From Ruminococcaceae bacterium UBA1417 (lineage in GTDB: Bacteria; Bacillota; Clostridia; Oscillospirales; Acutalibacteraceae): DNA of 64,000 bases. A program made the translations under genes and the position numbers. Shown here in pieces: positions 41,689 through 51,152 of this stretch. Under the pieces are notes generated by a model. The model worked only from the letters and a program-made list of their open reading frames with translations. It was not told the origin of the DNA and searched no databases. Position 1 is the first letter of the stretch; each line of letters begins with the position of its first letter. The DNA is taken from the NCBI GenBank assembly GCA_002305575.1, contig DBPP01000004.1, positions 6,377-70,376 on the forward strand. Reading direction: 5' to 3'.

Positions 41689-43665
41689 TCAGTTTTCAAA
41701 TTTTGACGCCTGTGCGAGTTTGCTGTCCAGCACGCGGATCAGCGCCTTACGCACATCGTTGGTCGTACTGTTTTTTATCTGTGCGCCAGCCATCGTCAGG
41801 TGGCCGCCGCCCCCAAACTCCTCCAGCAGAACCTGCACGTTCACATCGCCGAGGCTGCGGGCGGAAATGTTGATTTCATTGCCTGCACGGAAAATGACGA
41901 ATGAAGCGCGGACATTCTGGATGGAGAGCAGCTCGTCCGCCGCCTGCGCCGCCGCAATGCGCACATTCGGAAACTCCCAGTTGGAGCAGGCGATGGCGCA
42001 GTTCTTGTAGACCTCCGCCCCGGCGACAAGCTGCGAACGTTCTTTATACGTATCGAGCGAATTGGAGAACATCTTCTTGACCTCCACCGTGTCCGCGCCG
42101 CGCCGTTTCAGATACGCCGACGCCTCAAAGGTACGTACGCCGGTTTTGAGCACAAAGTTCTTCGTATCGAGCATAATGCCTGAAAGCATCGCCGTCGCTT
42201 CCTTCGTATTGAGCGCCGAGCTGTTGATATACTGCACCAGCTCAGCCACCATTTCGGATGCGGAGCTCGCATACGGCTCATGGTAAAAGATGATGGCGTT
42301 CTTGATGTGCGTCACCATCATGCGGTGGTGGTCGATCACCACCACGCGCGGGATAGCTTTAAGCACCTCCTGGCTCTCCACGAAGGTGAGCGAATGCGTA
42401 TCCACCACAATCAGCAGCGAACGCTGGGTACACAGATCCATCGCCTCCTGCGGCGTAATGAACATATCCTCGTATTCCTGCTGGTGCCCAAAGGTGTTGA
42501 TCAGGCTGGTAGCAAGGGAGCGGTTTCGGTCGATGACGATATTCGCACGGCATTCAAGGCCCTTGGTCACCGCCGCCCACATGCCGACGGCCGCACCCAC
42601 GCTGTCGAGATCGGAGTTTTTGTGTCCCATGATGAAAATGCGGTCGCTCGACTTGATATGGTCGGAAAGCGTCGCCGCAATAACGCGTGTGCGCACCTTA
42701 TCGCGCTTCTCCACGCCCTTGGAGAGGCCGCCGAAGAACTCGTATGTACCGTCCGAAAGCCGGACGGCCACCTGGTCGCCGCCGCGGCCGAGCGCCATAT
42801 CCAGTGCGCTGCGCGCATGCTGCTCGCTCTTCGCGGCCGTAGCTGCGCCGCGACCGATGCCGATGGAAATCGTCGCCGACATGTTGTTGGCACCCTTGAT
42901 CGCACGCACGGCGTCGAGCACCGCGAAGCGCTTGGCCTTGGCCTCTTCCACATGCCGGTCGTCGGTGATGAGGAGATAGCGCCCGTTTGTCATGCGGCGC
43001 AGAAAGCCACCCATGGTTTCGTTGGCCCAGTCGCGCAGAACCGCTTCCACCTCCGAGGTGATGCGGGAATCCTCGCTGCCATCCGCGTCGCGCGTGAGTT
43101 CCTCGTGGTTATCGAAGGAGATGAGCGCCACCACTGTGCGCTTTTCCCGAAATTCCTTGTGAATCTGTTTATAATACGTATCGTCAACAAAGTAGACAAC
43201 GCTGCCGCCACCGGCATGCAGGCCGTAGGCGGTGAACTCGCGGTCGCCGAAAGTGACGGCCGTACCGTTCTCAGAGAGAATCTGCCGCAGTGTTTTCGGG
43301 TAAATGTACGCGGCGATGTTGTCGCCCCGTCCATCTGTATCATCCGTAAAGAGCTCGCGGAAGCGCGCGTTTGTCCAGACAATATCTCCCAGATTGCCAA
43401 GTACCACGACCGGCAGGGCAAACTGATCAAAATCCCGCTCTTCCTCCGCTGAAAGCACTCTGCGCGCAGCACTGAGCGCCGTCTGGATATGGGCCCGGTA
43501 GTGCAGATCCGTGACCACCACGGCAACCAGGGCCAGCACAGCCGCCGCAAGCTCCAGGGAGAACTGGATTTTGTTGTCCCGAAAGCTCAGGCAGGCCATC
43601 ACGAGCATGGCGGCCGCCATGGCATAATACACCGGCGAAGTCACCCATATGCGCCGTTTTCTCAT
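41689..43665 (-). CDS. gdpP: Cyclic-di-AMP phosphodiesterase GdpP (YybT)
   Basis: A 658-residue membrane-bound enzyme that hydrolyses c-di-AMP to pApA and so affects osmotic balance and cell-wall stress. Order: two N-terminal membrane segments, a PAS-like domain (IVWTNARFRELF), a degenerate GGDEF domain, then the DHH domain with FIMGHKNSDLDSVGA and VVIDHHR, and the DHHA1 domain ending near GGGGHLTMAGAQ. All DHH metal ligands appear intact. It follows the RNase J gene by 27 bases and leads rplI. Confidence 0.95.
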   Translation of the reverse strand: MRKRRIWVTSPVYYAMAAAMLVMACLSFRDNKIQFSLELAAAVLALVAVVVTDLHYRAHIQTALSAARRVLSAEEERDFDQFALPVVVLGNLGDIVWTNARFRELFTDDTDGRGDNIAAYIYPKTLRQILSENGTAVTFGDREFTAYGLHAGGGSVVYFVDDTYYKQIHKEFREKRTVVALISFDNHEELTRDADGSEDSRITSEVEAVLRDWANETMGGFLRRMTNGRYLLITDDRHVEEAKAKRFAVLDAVRAIKGANNMSATISIGIGRGAATAAKSEQHARSALDMALGRGGDQVAVRLSDGTYEFFGGLSKGVEKRDKVRTRVIAATLSDHIKSSDRIFIMGHKNSDLDSVGAAVGMWAAVTKGLECRANIVIDRNRSLATSLINTFGHQQEYEDMFITPQEAMDLCTQRSLLIVVDTHSLTFVESQEVLKAIPRVVVIDHHRMMVTHIKNAIIFYHEPYASSASEMVAELVQYINSSALNTKEATAMLSGIMLDTKNFVLKTGVRTFEASAYLKRRGADTVEVKKMFSNSLDTYKERSQLVAGAEVYKNCAIACSNWEFPNVRIAAAQAADELLSIQNVRASFVIFRAGNEINISARSLGDVNVQVLLEEFGGGGHLTMAGAQIKNSTTNDVRKALIRVLDSKLAQASKFEN

Positions 43666-43692
43666 GCGTCTTCCACTCCTTCAGCCGATCTC

Positions 43693-45708
43693 TCAAACTT
43701 CCATAATGATCGGCAAAATCATCGGGCTGCGCTTGGTGCGGTTGTAGAGCAGCCGGGAGAGGCCGTCTCGCACACGAATCTTGATCGCACTCCATTCGCG
43801 CACGTTTTCCTCCATGCACTGCTGGATCGTCCGGCTGACCAGCTTGCGCGCCTCTTCCATCAGCGCCTCCGATTCGCGCACGTACACAAAGCCGCGCGAG
43901 ACGATGTCCGGGCCGGAAACCACTTCGCCGGACGCCGAATCGATCGTGCATACCGCGATAATCAGGCCGTCCTCCGCAAGATGCTTGCGGTCGCGCAGCA
44001 CGATGCTGCCCACATCGCCAACGCCGAGACCGTCCACCATGACGGCACCCGCCGGAACATCGGGAAGCTGCTTCATATACGCTTCATTGATCTCCACCGC
44101 ATTGCCGACATCGCCGATGAAGATGTTTTCCGCCGGCATGCCCATGCTGATGGCGACGCCCGCATGCTTGCGCAAATGCTTCTGTTCGCCGTGCACCGGG
44201 ATAAAATACTTCGGCTTGGTCAGCGCCTGCATCATTTTGAGCTCTTCCTGGCAGGCGTGGCCCGAAACGTGTACTTCGTACATGGACTCATACACGACGT
44301 CGCAGCCGCGCTTGAGCAGCTCGTCAACGACCGTACCGACTGTTTTCTCGTTGCCGGGGATCGGACGGGCGGAGATGATGATCATGTCGTCCTCGCCGAC
44401 GGCCACCTGGCGGTGATCGTCAAACGCCATGCGCGTGAGGGCCGACATCGGCTCGCCCTGGCTGCCGGTTGTGATCAGCACAATCTGGTCTTTTGTGTAG
44501 CGCGAAATCATATTCAGGTCAATCAAAAGGCCGTCCGGCACCTTCAGATATCCGAGTTCGCCTGCAATGGTCATGACATTGACCATGCTACGACCGGACA
44601 AAGCAACCTTCCGGCCGTATTTGGCCGCGCAGTTGATGATCTGCTGCACGCGGCTGATGTTCGATGCGAACGTCGCGATGATGAGACGCTTATGGTTGGC
44701 CTCGGCACGCGCAAACATCGCTTCAAACGTCGCGTTCACTTTCTGTTCCGTCTGCGTATAGCCGGGGCGCTCCGCATTCGTGGAGTCGGCCATCAGCATC
44801 AGCACACCCTCCTCGCCGAGCTTTGCAAATCGCGCAAGGTCGATCATTCCCCCCTGTGTCGGGGTAAAATCGATCTTAAAGTCACCGGTGTGTACGATTA
44901 CGCCCGCCGGCGTATGCAGCGCAAGGCCGACCGCGTCGGAAATCGAGTGGTTGACGTGGATCAGTTCCACATCAAAGCAGCCGAGCTGAATGTGCGAACC
45001 CGCCGGCGTCACCTGCAGGCGGACGTGGCCAAGGTTGTGCTCCTTGAGCTTATTTTCAATCAGCGCGATGGTCAGCGCCGTACCGTATACCGGCACCCGG
45101 ATTTTCTTGAGCAAATACGGCAGAGCACCGATGTGGTCTTCGTGGCCATGCGTGATCACGATACCGCGGATCCGGTCCATATTCTTCTCAACAAAGGTGA
45201 AGTCGGGGATCACCGCGTCGATGCCGGGCAGCTCCTCATCGGGAAAGGCCAAACCGCAATCCACGATGACCATATCCTCGCCGCACTCGAAAAGCGTGAA
45301 GTTCTTGCCGATTTCGTTGAGGCCGCCGAGGAAATACACCCGGACAGACGGCTTCTGCTTGGCGCTACGGCGACGGTTGCCCTTGGCCTGCGTGCCGGGC
45401 TGCTGTGCCTTCACCGGTTGTTTTTCCTTGCCTGCAGCACTCTGTGCAACGCGCGACGTGCGTTTCGCGCGCGTTTCCTTCTTCGGCGTCTCCTGCGCTG
45501 TGGCCTTTTTCCCCTTTTCCGGCTCCGCCTTTTCCGCGTTCTTCCTGCCAAAACGCGGGCGTTTCGCGGGCTTTTCAATCGGGTCCGCAATCTTCCCGAC
45601 AAATGCCGCGTCGCCGGCCGCTGCGCTCAGCGGCTGATCCTGCTTCTTCTGGGGCGTATCCCCGAGGGATGCGGGCTTAATCAATCTGTTTACTTTTCTT
45701 TCTGACAA
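43693..45708 (-). CDS. rnj: Ribonuclease J with a basic N-terminal extension
   Basis: A 671-residue beta-CASP metallo-beta-lactamase nuclease that has 5'-3' exonuclease and endonuclease activity on RNA. The catalytic part starts near residue 122 (VRVYFLGGLNEIGKN), with HGHEDH as the metal motif, HTGDFKID and SGHACQEE later, and a complete C-terminal domain. The first 120 residues are rich in Lys, Arg, Ala and Pro and have no fold I recognise; typical RNase J lacks them. The start is TTG at 45708 because AAGGAAGG lies 7 bases upstream, better than the TTG at 45738. It heads the operon towards gdpP. Confidence 0.92.
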   Translation of the reverse strand: MSERKVNRLIKPASLGDTPQKKQDQPLSAAAGDAAFVGKIADPIEKPAKRPRFGRKNAEKAEPEKGKKATAQETPKKETRAKRTSRVAQSAAGKEKQPVKAQQPGTQAKGNRRRSAKQKPSVRVYFLGGLNEIGKNFTLFECGEDMVIVDCGLAFPDEELPGIDAVIPDFTFVEKNMDRIRGIVITHGHEDHIGALPYLLKKIRVPVYGTALTIALIENKLKEHNLGHVRLQVTPAGSHIQLGCFDVELIHVNHSISDAVGLALHTPAGVIVHTGDFKIDFTPTQGGMIDLARFAKLGEEGVLMLMADSTNAERPGYTQTEQKVNATFEAMFARAEANHKRLIIATFASNISRVQQIINCAAKYGRKVALSGRSMVNVMTIAGELGYLKVPDGLLIDLNMISRYTKDQIVLITTGSQGEPMSALTRMAFDDHRQVAVGEDDMIIISARPIPGNEKTVGTVVDELLKRGCDVVYESMYEVHVSGHACQEELKMMQALTKPKYFIPVHGEQKHLRKHAGVAISMGMPAENIFIGDVGNAVEINEAYMKQLPDVPAGAVMVDGLGVGDVGSIVLRDRKHLAEDGLIIAVCTIDSASGEVVSGPDIVSRGFVYVRESEALMEEARKLVSRTIQQCMEENVREWSAIKIRVRDGLSRLLYNRTKRSPMILPIIMEV

Positions 45709-45933
45709 ATAAATAACCTTCCTTTCCAAATTGGACAAGGCGGCCGCGGCGCCGCTTCGCGCCGCACGGCTGCCTGTCCCGGTCTGATGTACTTTTTTGT
45801 TATCCGTTCAACGCGTATTATACCCGGCGGCCGCAGGAAGCCATACCGGCAAAGCGCTTTCCGCACACAGCGGTGCGCCGAATTACCGATCCAAAATACA
45901 AGACGGTTTTCGCCGTACACAAAAGTCAATCCT
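45709..45933 (-). promoter_or_regulatory. Long leader of the RNase J transcript
   Basis: About 220 bases separate the predicted start site from the TTG codon. The segment is GC-rich near the gene and contains no convincing reading frame or known riboswitch. Long leaders of RNase genes can serve self-regulation, but that is only an inference here. Confidence 0.35.
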
Positions 45934-45962
45934 ATTTTACGCTTTTCTCCCGCGACTGTCAA
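45934..45962 (-). promoter_or_regulatory. Sigma-A promoter of the RNase J operon
   Basis: On the minus strand TTGACA (45957-45962) and TAAAAT (45934-45939) are separated by 17 bases. Confidence 0.7.
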
Positions 45963-46117
45963 GCCGACCCGGACCGTTGCGCGCAGTTGCCTTCCGAATA
46001 TTCTGTCCAGATCCGGCCGAAATAGTCCTGACCCCCTGAGGATTCAGCAAGTTGCACCGCTTTTCTTTTTAATTTTAAACAAAATTTTAATTTTTGCCGA
46101 TATTTGCATTTGCCTAT

Positions 46118-46146
46118 TGAAAAGTATACCAAATTGGTGTATATTT
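46118..46146 (+). promoter_or_regulatory. Sigma-A promoter of iscS-iscU
   Basis: TTGAAA (46118-46123) and TATATT (46141-46146) are separated by 17 bases. Confidence 0.7.
46127..46143 (+). promoter_or_regulatory. Candidate operator in the iscS promoter
   Basis: ACCAA-A-TTGGT forms an inverted repeat, extended by ATA and TAT flanks, inside the spacer and on the -10 box. An Rrf2/IscR-type regulator would be the natural candidate, but none is encoded nearby. Confidence 0.4.
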
Positions 46147-46221
46147 GTGTCGATGAGGAAAGACTAAAAATTGCAGTCCTTCCCTCACAAAAAATACAAT
46201 CCGAAAGGTACTGATAAAACT

Positions 46222-47418
46222 ATGGATCAGAACGGCAAGAGACTTGTTTACGCGGACAACGCCGCCACCACGGCTGTTTCGCCCGCCGTGCTCGACGCGA
46301 TGCTGCCGTTTTACAAGGAGCTCTATGGGAATCCCTCGAGCCTCTATTCGGTCGGCAACGCCGCAAAAAAGCCGCTGGAGGAAGCGCGCGCGAAGGTGGC
46401 CCGCTGCCTCGGCGCCGACACCAATGAGATTTACTTCACTTCCGGTGGCAGTGAAAGCGACAACTGGGCCATCAAAGGCGTCGCACACAAGCTGAAAGCC
46501 CAGGGCAAAACGCACATCATCACGAGCAAATTTGAACACCATGCTGTGCTGCACACCTGCGCGGCACTGGAAAAGGAAGGCTTTACCGTCACCTATCTCG
46601 ACGTACATGAAAACGGCATCGTCGTACCGGAGGAACTGGAAGCCGCCATCACCGACAAGACCGCGCTCGTCACCATTATGTATGCGAACAATGAGATCGG
46701 CACCATTCAGCCGATTCCGGAAATCGGCGCCATCTGCAAGAAGCATGGCGTGCTGTTCCACACGGACGCCGTACAGGCTGTCGGCAACGTGCCGATCGAC
46801 GTCAAAGCGCAGAACATCGACATGCTTTCCCTGAGCGGCCATAAGCTCCATGCCCCGAAGGGCGTCGGCGCGCTGTACATCCGCCGCGGCATTTCGATTC
46901 CGAACCTCATTGACGGTGGTGCGCAGGAAAGAACGCGCCGTGCGGGTACGGAAAACGTCGCTGGCATCGTCGGTCTTGGCGTGGCAATGGAAAACGCCAT
47001 GGCCACGATGGAAGAGAAAAACGCGAAGCTGCGCCGGATGCAGGACAAGCTGATCGATGGGATTCTGAAAATCGATCGCAGCCGACTCAACGGCGACCGT
47101 ATAAAGCGCCTGCCGGGCAACGCCAGCTTCTGCTTTGAAGGCATTGAGGGCGAATCCCTGCTTTTGATGCTCGACCTCAAGGGCGTCTGCGCATCTTCCG
47201 GCAGCGCCTGCACCAGTGGGTCGCTCGATCCGAGCCACGTATTGCTTGCCATCGGCCTGAAGCACGAAGTGGCGCACGGTTCCCTGCGCCTGAGCTTCAG
47301 CGACATGAACGACGAGAGCGATATCGACTATATTCTGGAGGTTCTGCCGCCGATCGTTGAGCGTCTCCGCTCGATGAGCCCGCTTTGGGATGCGATCATC
47401 CACGGCCGCACCGTTTGA
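46222..47418 (+). CDS. iscS: Cysteine desulfurase (NifS/IscS type)
   Basis: A 398-residue PLP enzyme that takes sulfur from cysteine for Fe-S cluster assembly. YADNAATTAVSPAVLDAM opens the protein, SGHKLHAPKG holds the PLP lysine (residue 208), and SSGSACTSGS carries the active cysteine (330) on the short NifS-type loop. The start at 46222 gives the canonical N-terminus; AAAGG lies rather far upstream (12 bases). It is followed by the scaffold gene at 37 bases. Confidence 0.95.
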   Translation: MDQNGKRLVYADNAATTAVSPAVLDAMLPFYKELYGNPSSLYSVGNAAKKPLEEARAKVARCLGADTNEIYFTSGGSESDNWAIKGVAHKLKAQGKTHIITSKFEHHAVLHTCAALEKEGFTVTYLDVHENGIVVPEELEAAITDKTALVTIMYANNEIGTIQPIPEIGAICKKHGVLFHTDAVQAVGNVPIDVKAQNIDMLSLSGHKLHAPKGVGALYIRRGISIPNLIDGGAQERTRRAGTENVAGIVGLGVAMENAMATMEEKNAKLRRMQDKLIDGILKIDRSRLNGDRIKRLPGNASFCFEGIEGESLLLMLDLKGVCASSGSACTSGSLDPSHVLLAIGLKHEVAHGSLRLSFSDMNDESDIDYILEVLPPIVERLRSMSPLWDAIIHGRTV

Positions 47419-47455
47419 GTTCAATGAAAAACGTATTGGAAAGGATCTGACATAT

Positions 47456-47893
47456 ATGGCATACAGTGAAAAAGTCATGGAACATTTTGCGAATCCGCAC
47501 AACGTCGGCGAGATTAAGGATGCCGACGGCGTCGGCGAAGTTGGCAACCCGAAGTGCGGCGACATCATGCGCATGTACATCAAGGTGGAAAACGATACGA
47601 TTGTGGACGTCAAGTTCATGACCTTCGGCTGCGGCGCCGCCATTGCGACCAGCAGCATGGCCACCGACCTTGTGAAGGGCAAAAAAATTGAGGACGCACT
47701 CAAGCTGACCAACAAGGCCGTTATGGAGGCGCTGGATGGTCTGCCGGCTGTCAAGGTGCACTGCTCCGTTCTGGCGGAACAGGCGATCAAGGCCGCCGTT
47801 TCCGACTACTATCGCCGCCGCGGCATTGACCCGACGCCAATCGTCGGCGAGCTCGAGGACTGCGAGGAAGAATCCTGCGCCTGCACCCTGTAA
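47456..47893 (+). CDS. iscU: Fe-S cluster assembly scaffold (IscU/NifU N-terminal type)
   Basis: A 145-residue scaffold protein on which Fe-S clusters are built with sulfur from the upstream desulfurase. The three cluster-binding cysteines lie in GNPKCGD, TFGCGAAIA and KVHCSVLAEQA. The C-terminus has extra cysteines (EDCEEESCACTL), a feature of clostridial forms. GGAAAGGA precedes the ATG. It ends at a strong terminator. Confidence 0.95.
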   Translation: MAYSEKVMEHFANPHNVGEIKDADGVGEVGNPKCGDIMRMYIKVENDTIVDVKFMTFGCGAAIATSSMATDLVKGKKIEDALKLTNKAVMEALDGLPAVKVHCSVLAEQAIKAAVSDYYRRRGIDPTPIVGELEDCEEESCACTL

Positions 47894-47925
47894 GCGGCAC
47901 GCGCAAGCGCTCATAAAAGTAAAGA

Positions 47926-47969
47926 CCGGAACGCCACAGTGAACCGTGGCTTCCGGCCTTTTTATTTTT
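47926..47969 (+). terminator. Rho-independent terminator of iscS-iscU
   Basis: CCGGAAcGCCAC pairs with GTGGCtTCCGG and is followed by CCTTTTTATTTTT. Confidence 0.9.
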
Positions 47970-47979
47970 CACTGGGATT

Positions 47980-48723
47980 TTACGGCGTCAGAAACCGTTT
48001 TTTCTGCATCATCCAGTCATTGCGCTGCTTTTGCAGAATGCCGCTCGCGCGCATCGAAACGTAATCCTCATCCGTAAAAATAAAGTGATCCGCCAGATGG
48101 ATGCCGACGCTTGCCAGCACCATGTCGATTTCCTTGGTGGACTGAATGTCCCGCGTCGAGGGCGTACAGTTTCCACTGGGATGGTTGTGCGCCAGATAAA
48201 CCGTATCGGCGTCATACGCCAGGCACAGGGCAAGCAGTTCCCGGATGTACAGCGGCACCCCGCGCACGGACCCTTCGTTGATGACGTCCATGTATTTGAG
48301 ATAGCCCTTGCTGTCCAGAATCAGAAGCACCACGATTTCCCGTTTCTGCCCGAAAAATTTGCTGCGGACCGTATGAAACGCCACACCTGTATCGGTGATC
48401 CGCGCGCGGATACTCTGTTTGGACTCCAGATAGACGCGGAAAATATCGGGAAATGCAGCGAGCAGCGCGGCCGTTTTCCCATCGAGTTCCGGCTCGCGAC
48501 GCAGGACTTGTTCCGGCGCTTCAAAAATATCGGCCAGGTGCTCAAACCGCTCGAGCAGACGCCGCGCCACCGTCTCGGCATCCATTTTCGGGTTCACGGT
48601 GCGCAGCAGAAACGCCAGCGTTTCCTGTTCTGAAAGGCCGCGTTCCGCTTTGAGCGCCGAAACCGCGCTGCTTTTGCCATCCCGCTTCCTTTCCTCTTCC
48701 ACACGATCCTCCTGTCCCGGCAT
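47980..48723 (-). CDS. radC: RadC family JAB-domain protein
   Basis: A 247-residue protein with an N-terminal helix-hairpin-helix-like region and a C-terminal JAB/MPN metal-binding domain, whose motif AHNHPSGNCTPSTRD is intact. RadC was once linked to DNA repair, but its role is still unclear; it is common near genome regions exposed to DNA uptake or mobile DNA. It starts two bases after the stop of the hydrolase gene, and is the last gene of a fucosidase-hydrolase-radC run. Confidence 0.92.
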   Translation of the reverse strand: MPGQEDRVEEERKRDGKSSAVSALKAERGLSEQETLAFLLRTVNPKMDAETVARRLLERFEHLADIFEAPEQVLRREPELDGKTAALLAAFPDIFRVYLESKQSIRARITDTGVAFHTVRSKFFGQKREIVVLLILDSKGYLKYMDVINEGSVRGVPLYIRELLALCLAYDADTVYLAHNHPSGNCTPSTRDIQSTKEIDMVLASVGIHLADHFIFTDEDYVSMRASGILQKQRNDWMMQKKRFLTP

Positions 48724-48725
48724 CT

Positions 48726-49616
48726 TCAGCCGTCAAGGTATTGGTCAATAAACGTCCGGATTGTATTCCAATACAGTTCCGGATCTTTTTCCGCCGATTC
48801 AGCGTGCCCGGCTTCTGGAATGATCAGCAGCTGTTTCGCACAGCGCGCAGCCCCGTACAAGCGCAGCGCCATAGAGGCGGGCACAAGCGCATCCTTTTCG
48901 CCGTGGATGAACAAAATCGGGATACGGCACTGCCGCACCTGCTCCAGCGCACTTGCCCGCCGGAAACTGTAACCCGCACGCAGCCGTGCCAGAAGCGAAG
49001 CGATCGGCAAAACCGGATACGGCGGCGTGTGGTACAGCGGTCTCATGGAGATCTTAAAAATCTCCCAAACCGATGTATATCCACAGTCTTCGATGACGAG
49101 CTTAACCTGCTTGGGCAGCACTTCGCCCGCCGTCATCATCACGGTCGCCGCACCCATAGACTCGCCAAACAGAACGATCTGCGCGTTTTTGTCGCGGTGC
49201 AGGATCTCATAGATCCATTCCACAATATCCCGGCGTTCCGGCCAGCCCATACCGATCATGCGGCCGTCACTGCCGCCGTGCGCGCGCGCGTCCGGCAAAA
49301 GGACATTAAAGCCCATGTCATAAAACGATTTGGCTCGATCCAGCATGCTCTGCGCGCAGCATTTGTAGCCGTGGCAGATGATCACATATCGACTGCCAGC
49401 CTGCGGAATAAACCAGGCGCGCAGTCGCATATTCTCCCGATTGCGATGTGTGACATACCGGGCGTTTTTGAGCCACGTTTCTCCCTGCCGTTCGGCACAC
49501 AGGCGCTGTCCATGCGGCGCAGCCTTGCGGCGCAATTCGATGTCGATCATAGCGTTGGCAGCCGCCAGAAGGCCGCCAACCGCAATTGCGGAAACACAAA
49601 GAAGTTTCTTTCCCAT
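48726..49616 (-). CDS. Membrane-anchored alpha/beta hydrolase
   Basis: A 296-residue serine hydrolase. A hydrophobic N-terminal segment (LLCVSAIAVGGLLAAANA) probably anchors it. VIICHGYKC forms the oxyanion region, LFGESMGAAT is the nucleophile elbow, and HGEKDALVP and EAGHAES supply the acid and histidine. This resembles the BAAT/abhydrolase-13-like group of bacterial hydrolases with broad ester substrates. It is placed between an exo-fucosidase and radC, with ribosome binding site GGAAGGGA. Confidence 0.85.
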   Translation of the reverse strand: MGKKLLCVSAIAVGGLLAAANAMIDIELRRKAAPHGQRLCAERQGETWLKNARYVTHRNRENMRLRAWFIPQAGSRYVIICHGYKCCAQSMLDRAKSFYDMGFNVLLPDARAHGGSDGRMIGMGWPERRDIVEWIYEILHRDKNAQIVLFGESMGAATVMMTAGEVLPKQVKLVIEDCGYTSVWEIFKISMRPLYHTPPYPVLPIASLLARLRAGYSFRRASALEQVRQCRIPILFIHGEKDALVPASMALRLYGAARCAKQLLIIPEAGHAESAEKDPELYWNTIRTFIDQYLDG

Positions 49617-49651
49617 CTTCGTCCCTTCCTTTCTGCCCCGCCGCCCACGCT

Positions 49652-50956
49652 TTATTTTGTGCGGACAGCGATAACCGTATCCAGCGCATCCGGCAGATGC
49701 ACGGTATTGGACACCTGCACGAAAACCACATCCGGATAATTCTCGACAATCCAGTTTTCGAGCGGCTGTACCTCCGAGCCGTCGCAGACGAGGCGCATGG
49801 ATTCGACCTCATCCCGCGCAATTCCCTGCAGCGGAATGCCACCGATGGAGTTTTCCATAATATGATAGTAGAGCGTTTTGCCGTTCCGCGTGATCCGTCC
49901 GTTTTCGGGCTTGGGCAGATCGCAGCCGCCACAGCCGTAGATGGACTCCGCATTTTTGCGCATCCAGCTTCCAATCTTCTCGAGAATCTCGACGGACTCC
50001 TGCGGAATATTGCCGCGGGCATCCGGGCCGACATTCAAAAGCATGTTGCCGTTTTTGCTGACGCATTCGACCAGCTTCTTAATGATCATTTCCGCAGGTT
50101 TAAAGTTTTTATCCTTCGCGCAGTAGCCCCAGTTGTCGTTCATCGTGATACACGCTTCCCAGCAGATATCCCGACCATGGCTGTCCTTGAAGCCGGTTTG
50201 CGGGATGATCTGCTCCGGGCTGACATAATCGCCGCTGAACTCGAGCGGCTCATCCGTTGCGATGGAGCCGAATCCGCTGCCGCTCACCTCCAAGCGGTTG
50301 TCGAGGATGATGTCCGGCTGCAGGGAACGCACCATGCGCACAAGCTCCGAAGCATGCCATTTTTCACCGGTCATGTCATCATAGGAGAAATCGAACCACA
50401 TCAGATCGATCTTACCGTAGTTCGTGCACAACTCGCGCACCTGCCCGTGCATATATTCGAGATAGTTGTCAAAATTGTGTGTTTTGCCTTTAAACGCTTC
50501 ATTGTTGCGCATCGGATGATGGCGGTCGCCATATGCGGGATAATCCGGATGGTGCCAATCGAGCAGCGAGTAATAGAGGCCGACGCGGATGCCTTCGGCG
50601 CGGAACGCCTCCAAAAACTCGCGCACGATATCGCGCCCAAACGGCGTATTCGTCGATTTCCAATCGGTCAGCTTGGAATCAAACAGACAGAACCCATCGT
50701 GGTGCTTTGCCGTCAGAACGGCATATTTCATGCCTGCCTGTTTGGTGAGACGCGCCCACGCTTTCGCGTCAAAATCCACGGGGTTAAACTCGCTGAAAAA
50801 CGGCGTATACTGCCCTTCCGGCATTTCCTCCACAGAGCGCAGCCACTCGCCGCGGGCCGGTATGGCATACAGCCCCCAATGGATAAACATACCGAACCGG
50901 TCATGGCGGAACCACTGCATCCGTTCGTCGTATTTTGCACGGTCAAATTTGTACAT
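49652..50956 (-). CDS. Alpha-L-fucosidase, GH29
   Basis: A 434-residue glycosidase that removes alpha-L-fucose from glycans. FGMFIHWGLYAIPARGEW, AKHHDGFCLFDS and the nucleophile region LMWFDFSYDD are GH29 signatures. No signal peptide is visible, so it would act on imported oligosaccharides. The start at 50956 follows GGAG; the longer frame adds non-conserved residues. Having a fucosidase here and a GH3 enzyme elsewhere in the window suggests a glycan-feeding gut or rumen habitat. Confidence 0.93.
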   Translation of the reverse strand: MYKFDRAKYDERMQWFRHDRFGMFIHWGLYAIPARGEWLRSVEEMPEGQYTPFFSEFNPVDFDAKAWARLTKQAGMKYAVLTAKHHDGFCLFDSKLTDWKSTNTPFGRDIVREFLEAFRAEGIRVGLYYSLLDWHHPDYPAYGDRHHPMRNNEAFKGKTHNFDNYLEYMHGQVRELCTNYGKIDLMWFDFSYDDMTGEKWHASELVRMVRSLQPDIILDNRLEVSGSGFGSIATDEPLEFSGDYVSPEQIIPQTGFKDSHGRDICWEACITMNDNWGYCAKDKNFKPAEMIIKKLVECVSKNGNMLLNVGPDARGNIPQESVEILEKIGSWMRKNAESIYGCGGCDLPKPENGRITRNGKTLYYHIMENSIGGIPLQGIARDEVESMRLVCDGSEVQPLENWIVENYPDVVFVQVSNTVHLPDALDTVIAVRTK

Positions 50957-51029
50957 ATGGATCGTCTCCTTCGCTTGTATCCTGCGCACGCAGCTCACAA
51001 TGGCCGGCCGCACCGTTTCACTTTAAACA

Positions 51030-51058
51030 AGTTTAGCATTTTACCGGAAGTTTGTAAA
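51030..51058 (-). promoter_or_regulatory. Sigma-A promoter of the fucosidase operon
   Basis: On the minus strand TTTACA (51053-51058) and TAAACT (51030-51035) are separated by 17 bases. Confidence 0.6.
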
Positions 51059-51085
51059 TACCGAATCGCATTTTCGTGCGTTTTT

Positions 51086-51127
51086 ATTAAAAAACCACCG
51101 GCCATTTCGGAAAATGACCGGTGGTTT
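51086..51127 (-). terminator. Rho-independent terminator of the decarboxylase operon
   Basis: On the minus strand AAACCACCGG pairs with CCGGTGGTTT, with an inner CATTT/AATG pairing, and TTTTTTAAT follows. Confidence 0.92.
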
Positions 51128-51152
51128 CCATGCATTTTATTTTAAGCGGGAA

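Noticed and set aside
43489..45705. A 738-codon antisense frame over the RNase J and gdpP genes
   Set aside because: Same reason: shadow frame rich in His/Arg, no start signal, no family match.
45690..45962. A 90-codon minus-strand frame in the RNase J leader
   Set aside because: It overlaps the mapped promoter and has no start signal; the leader more likely is untranslated.
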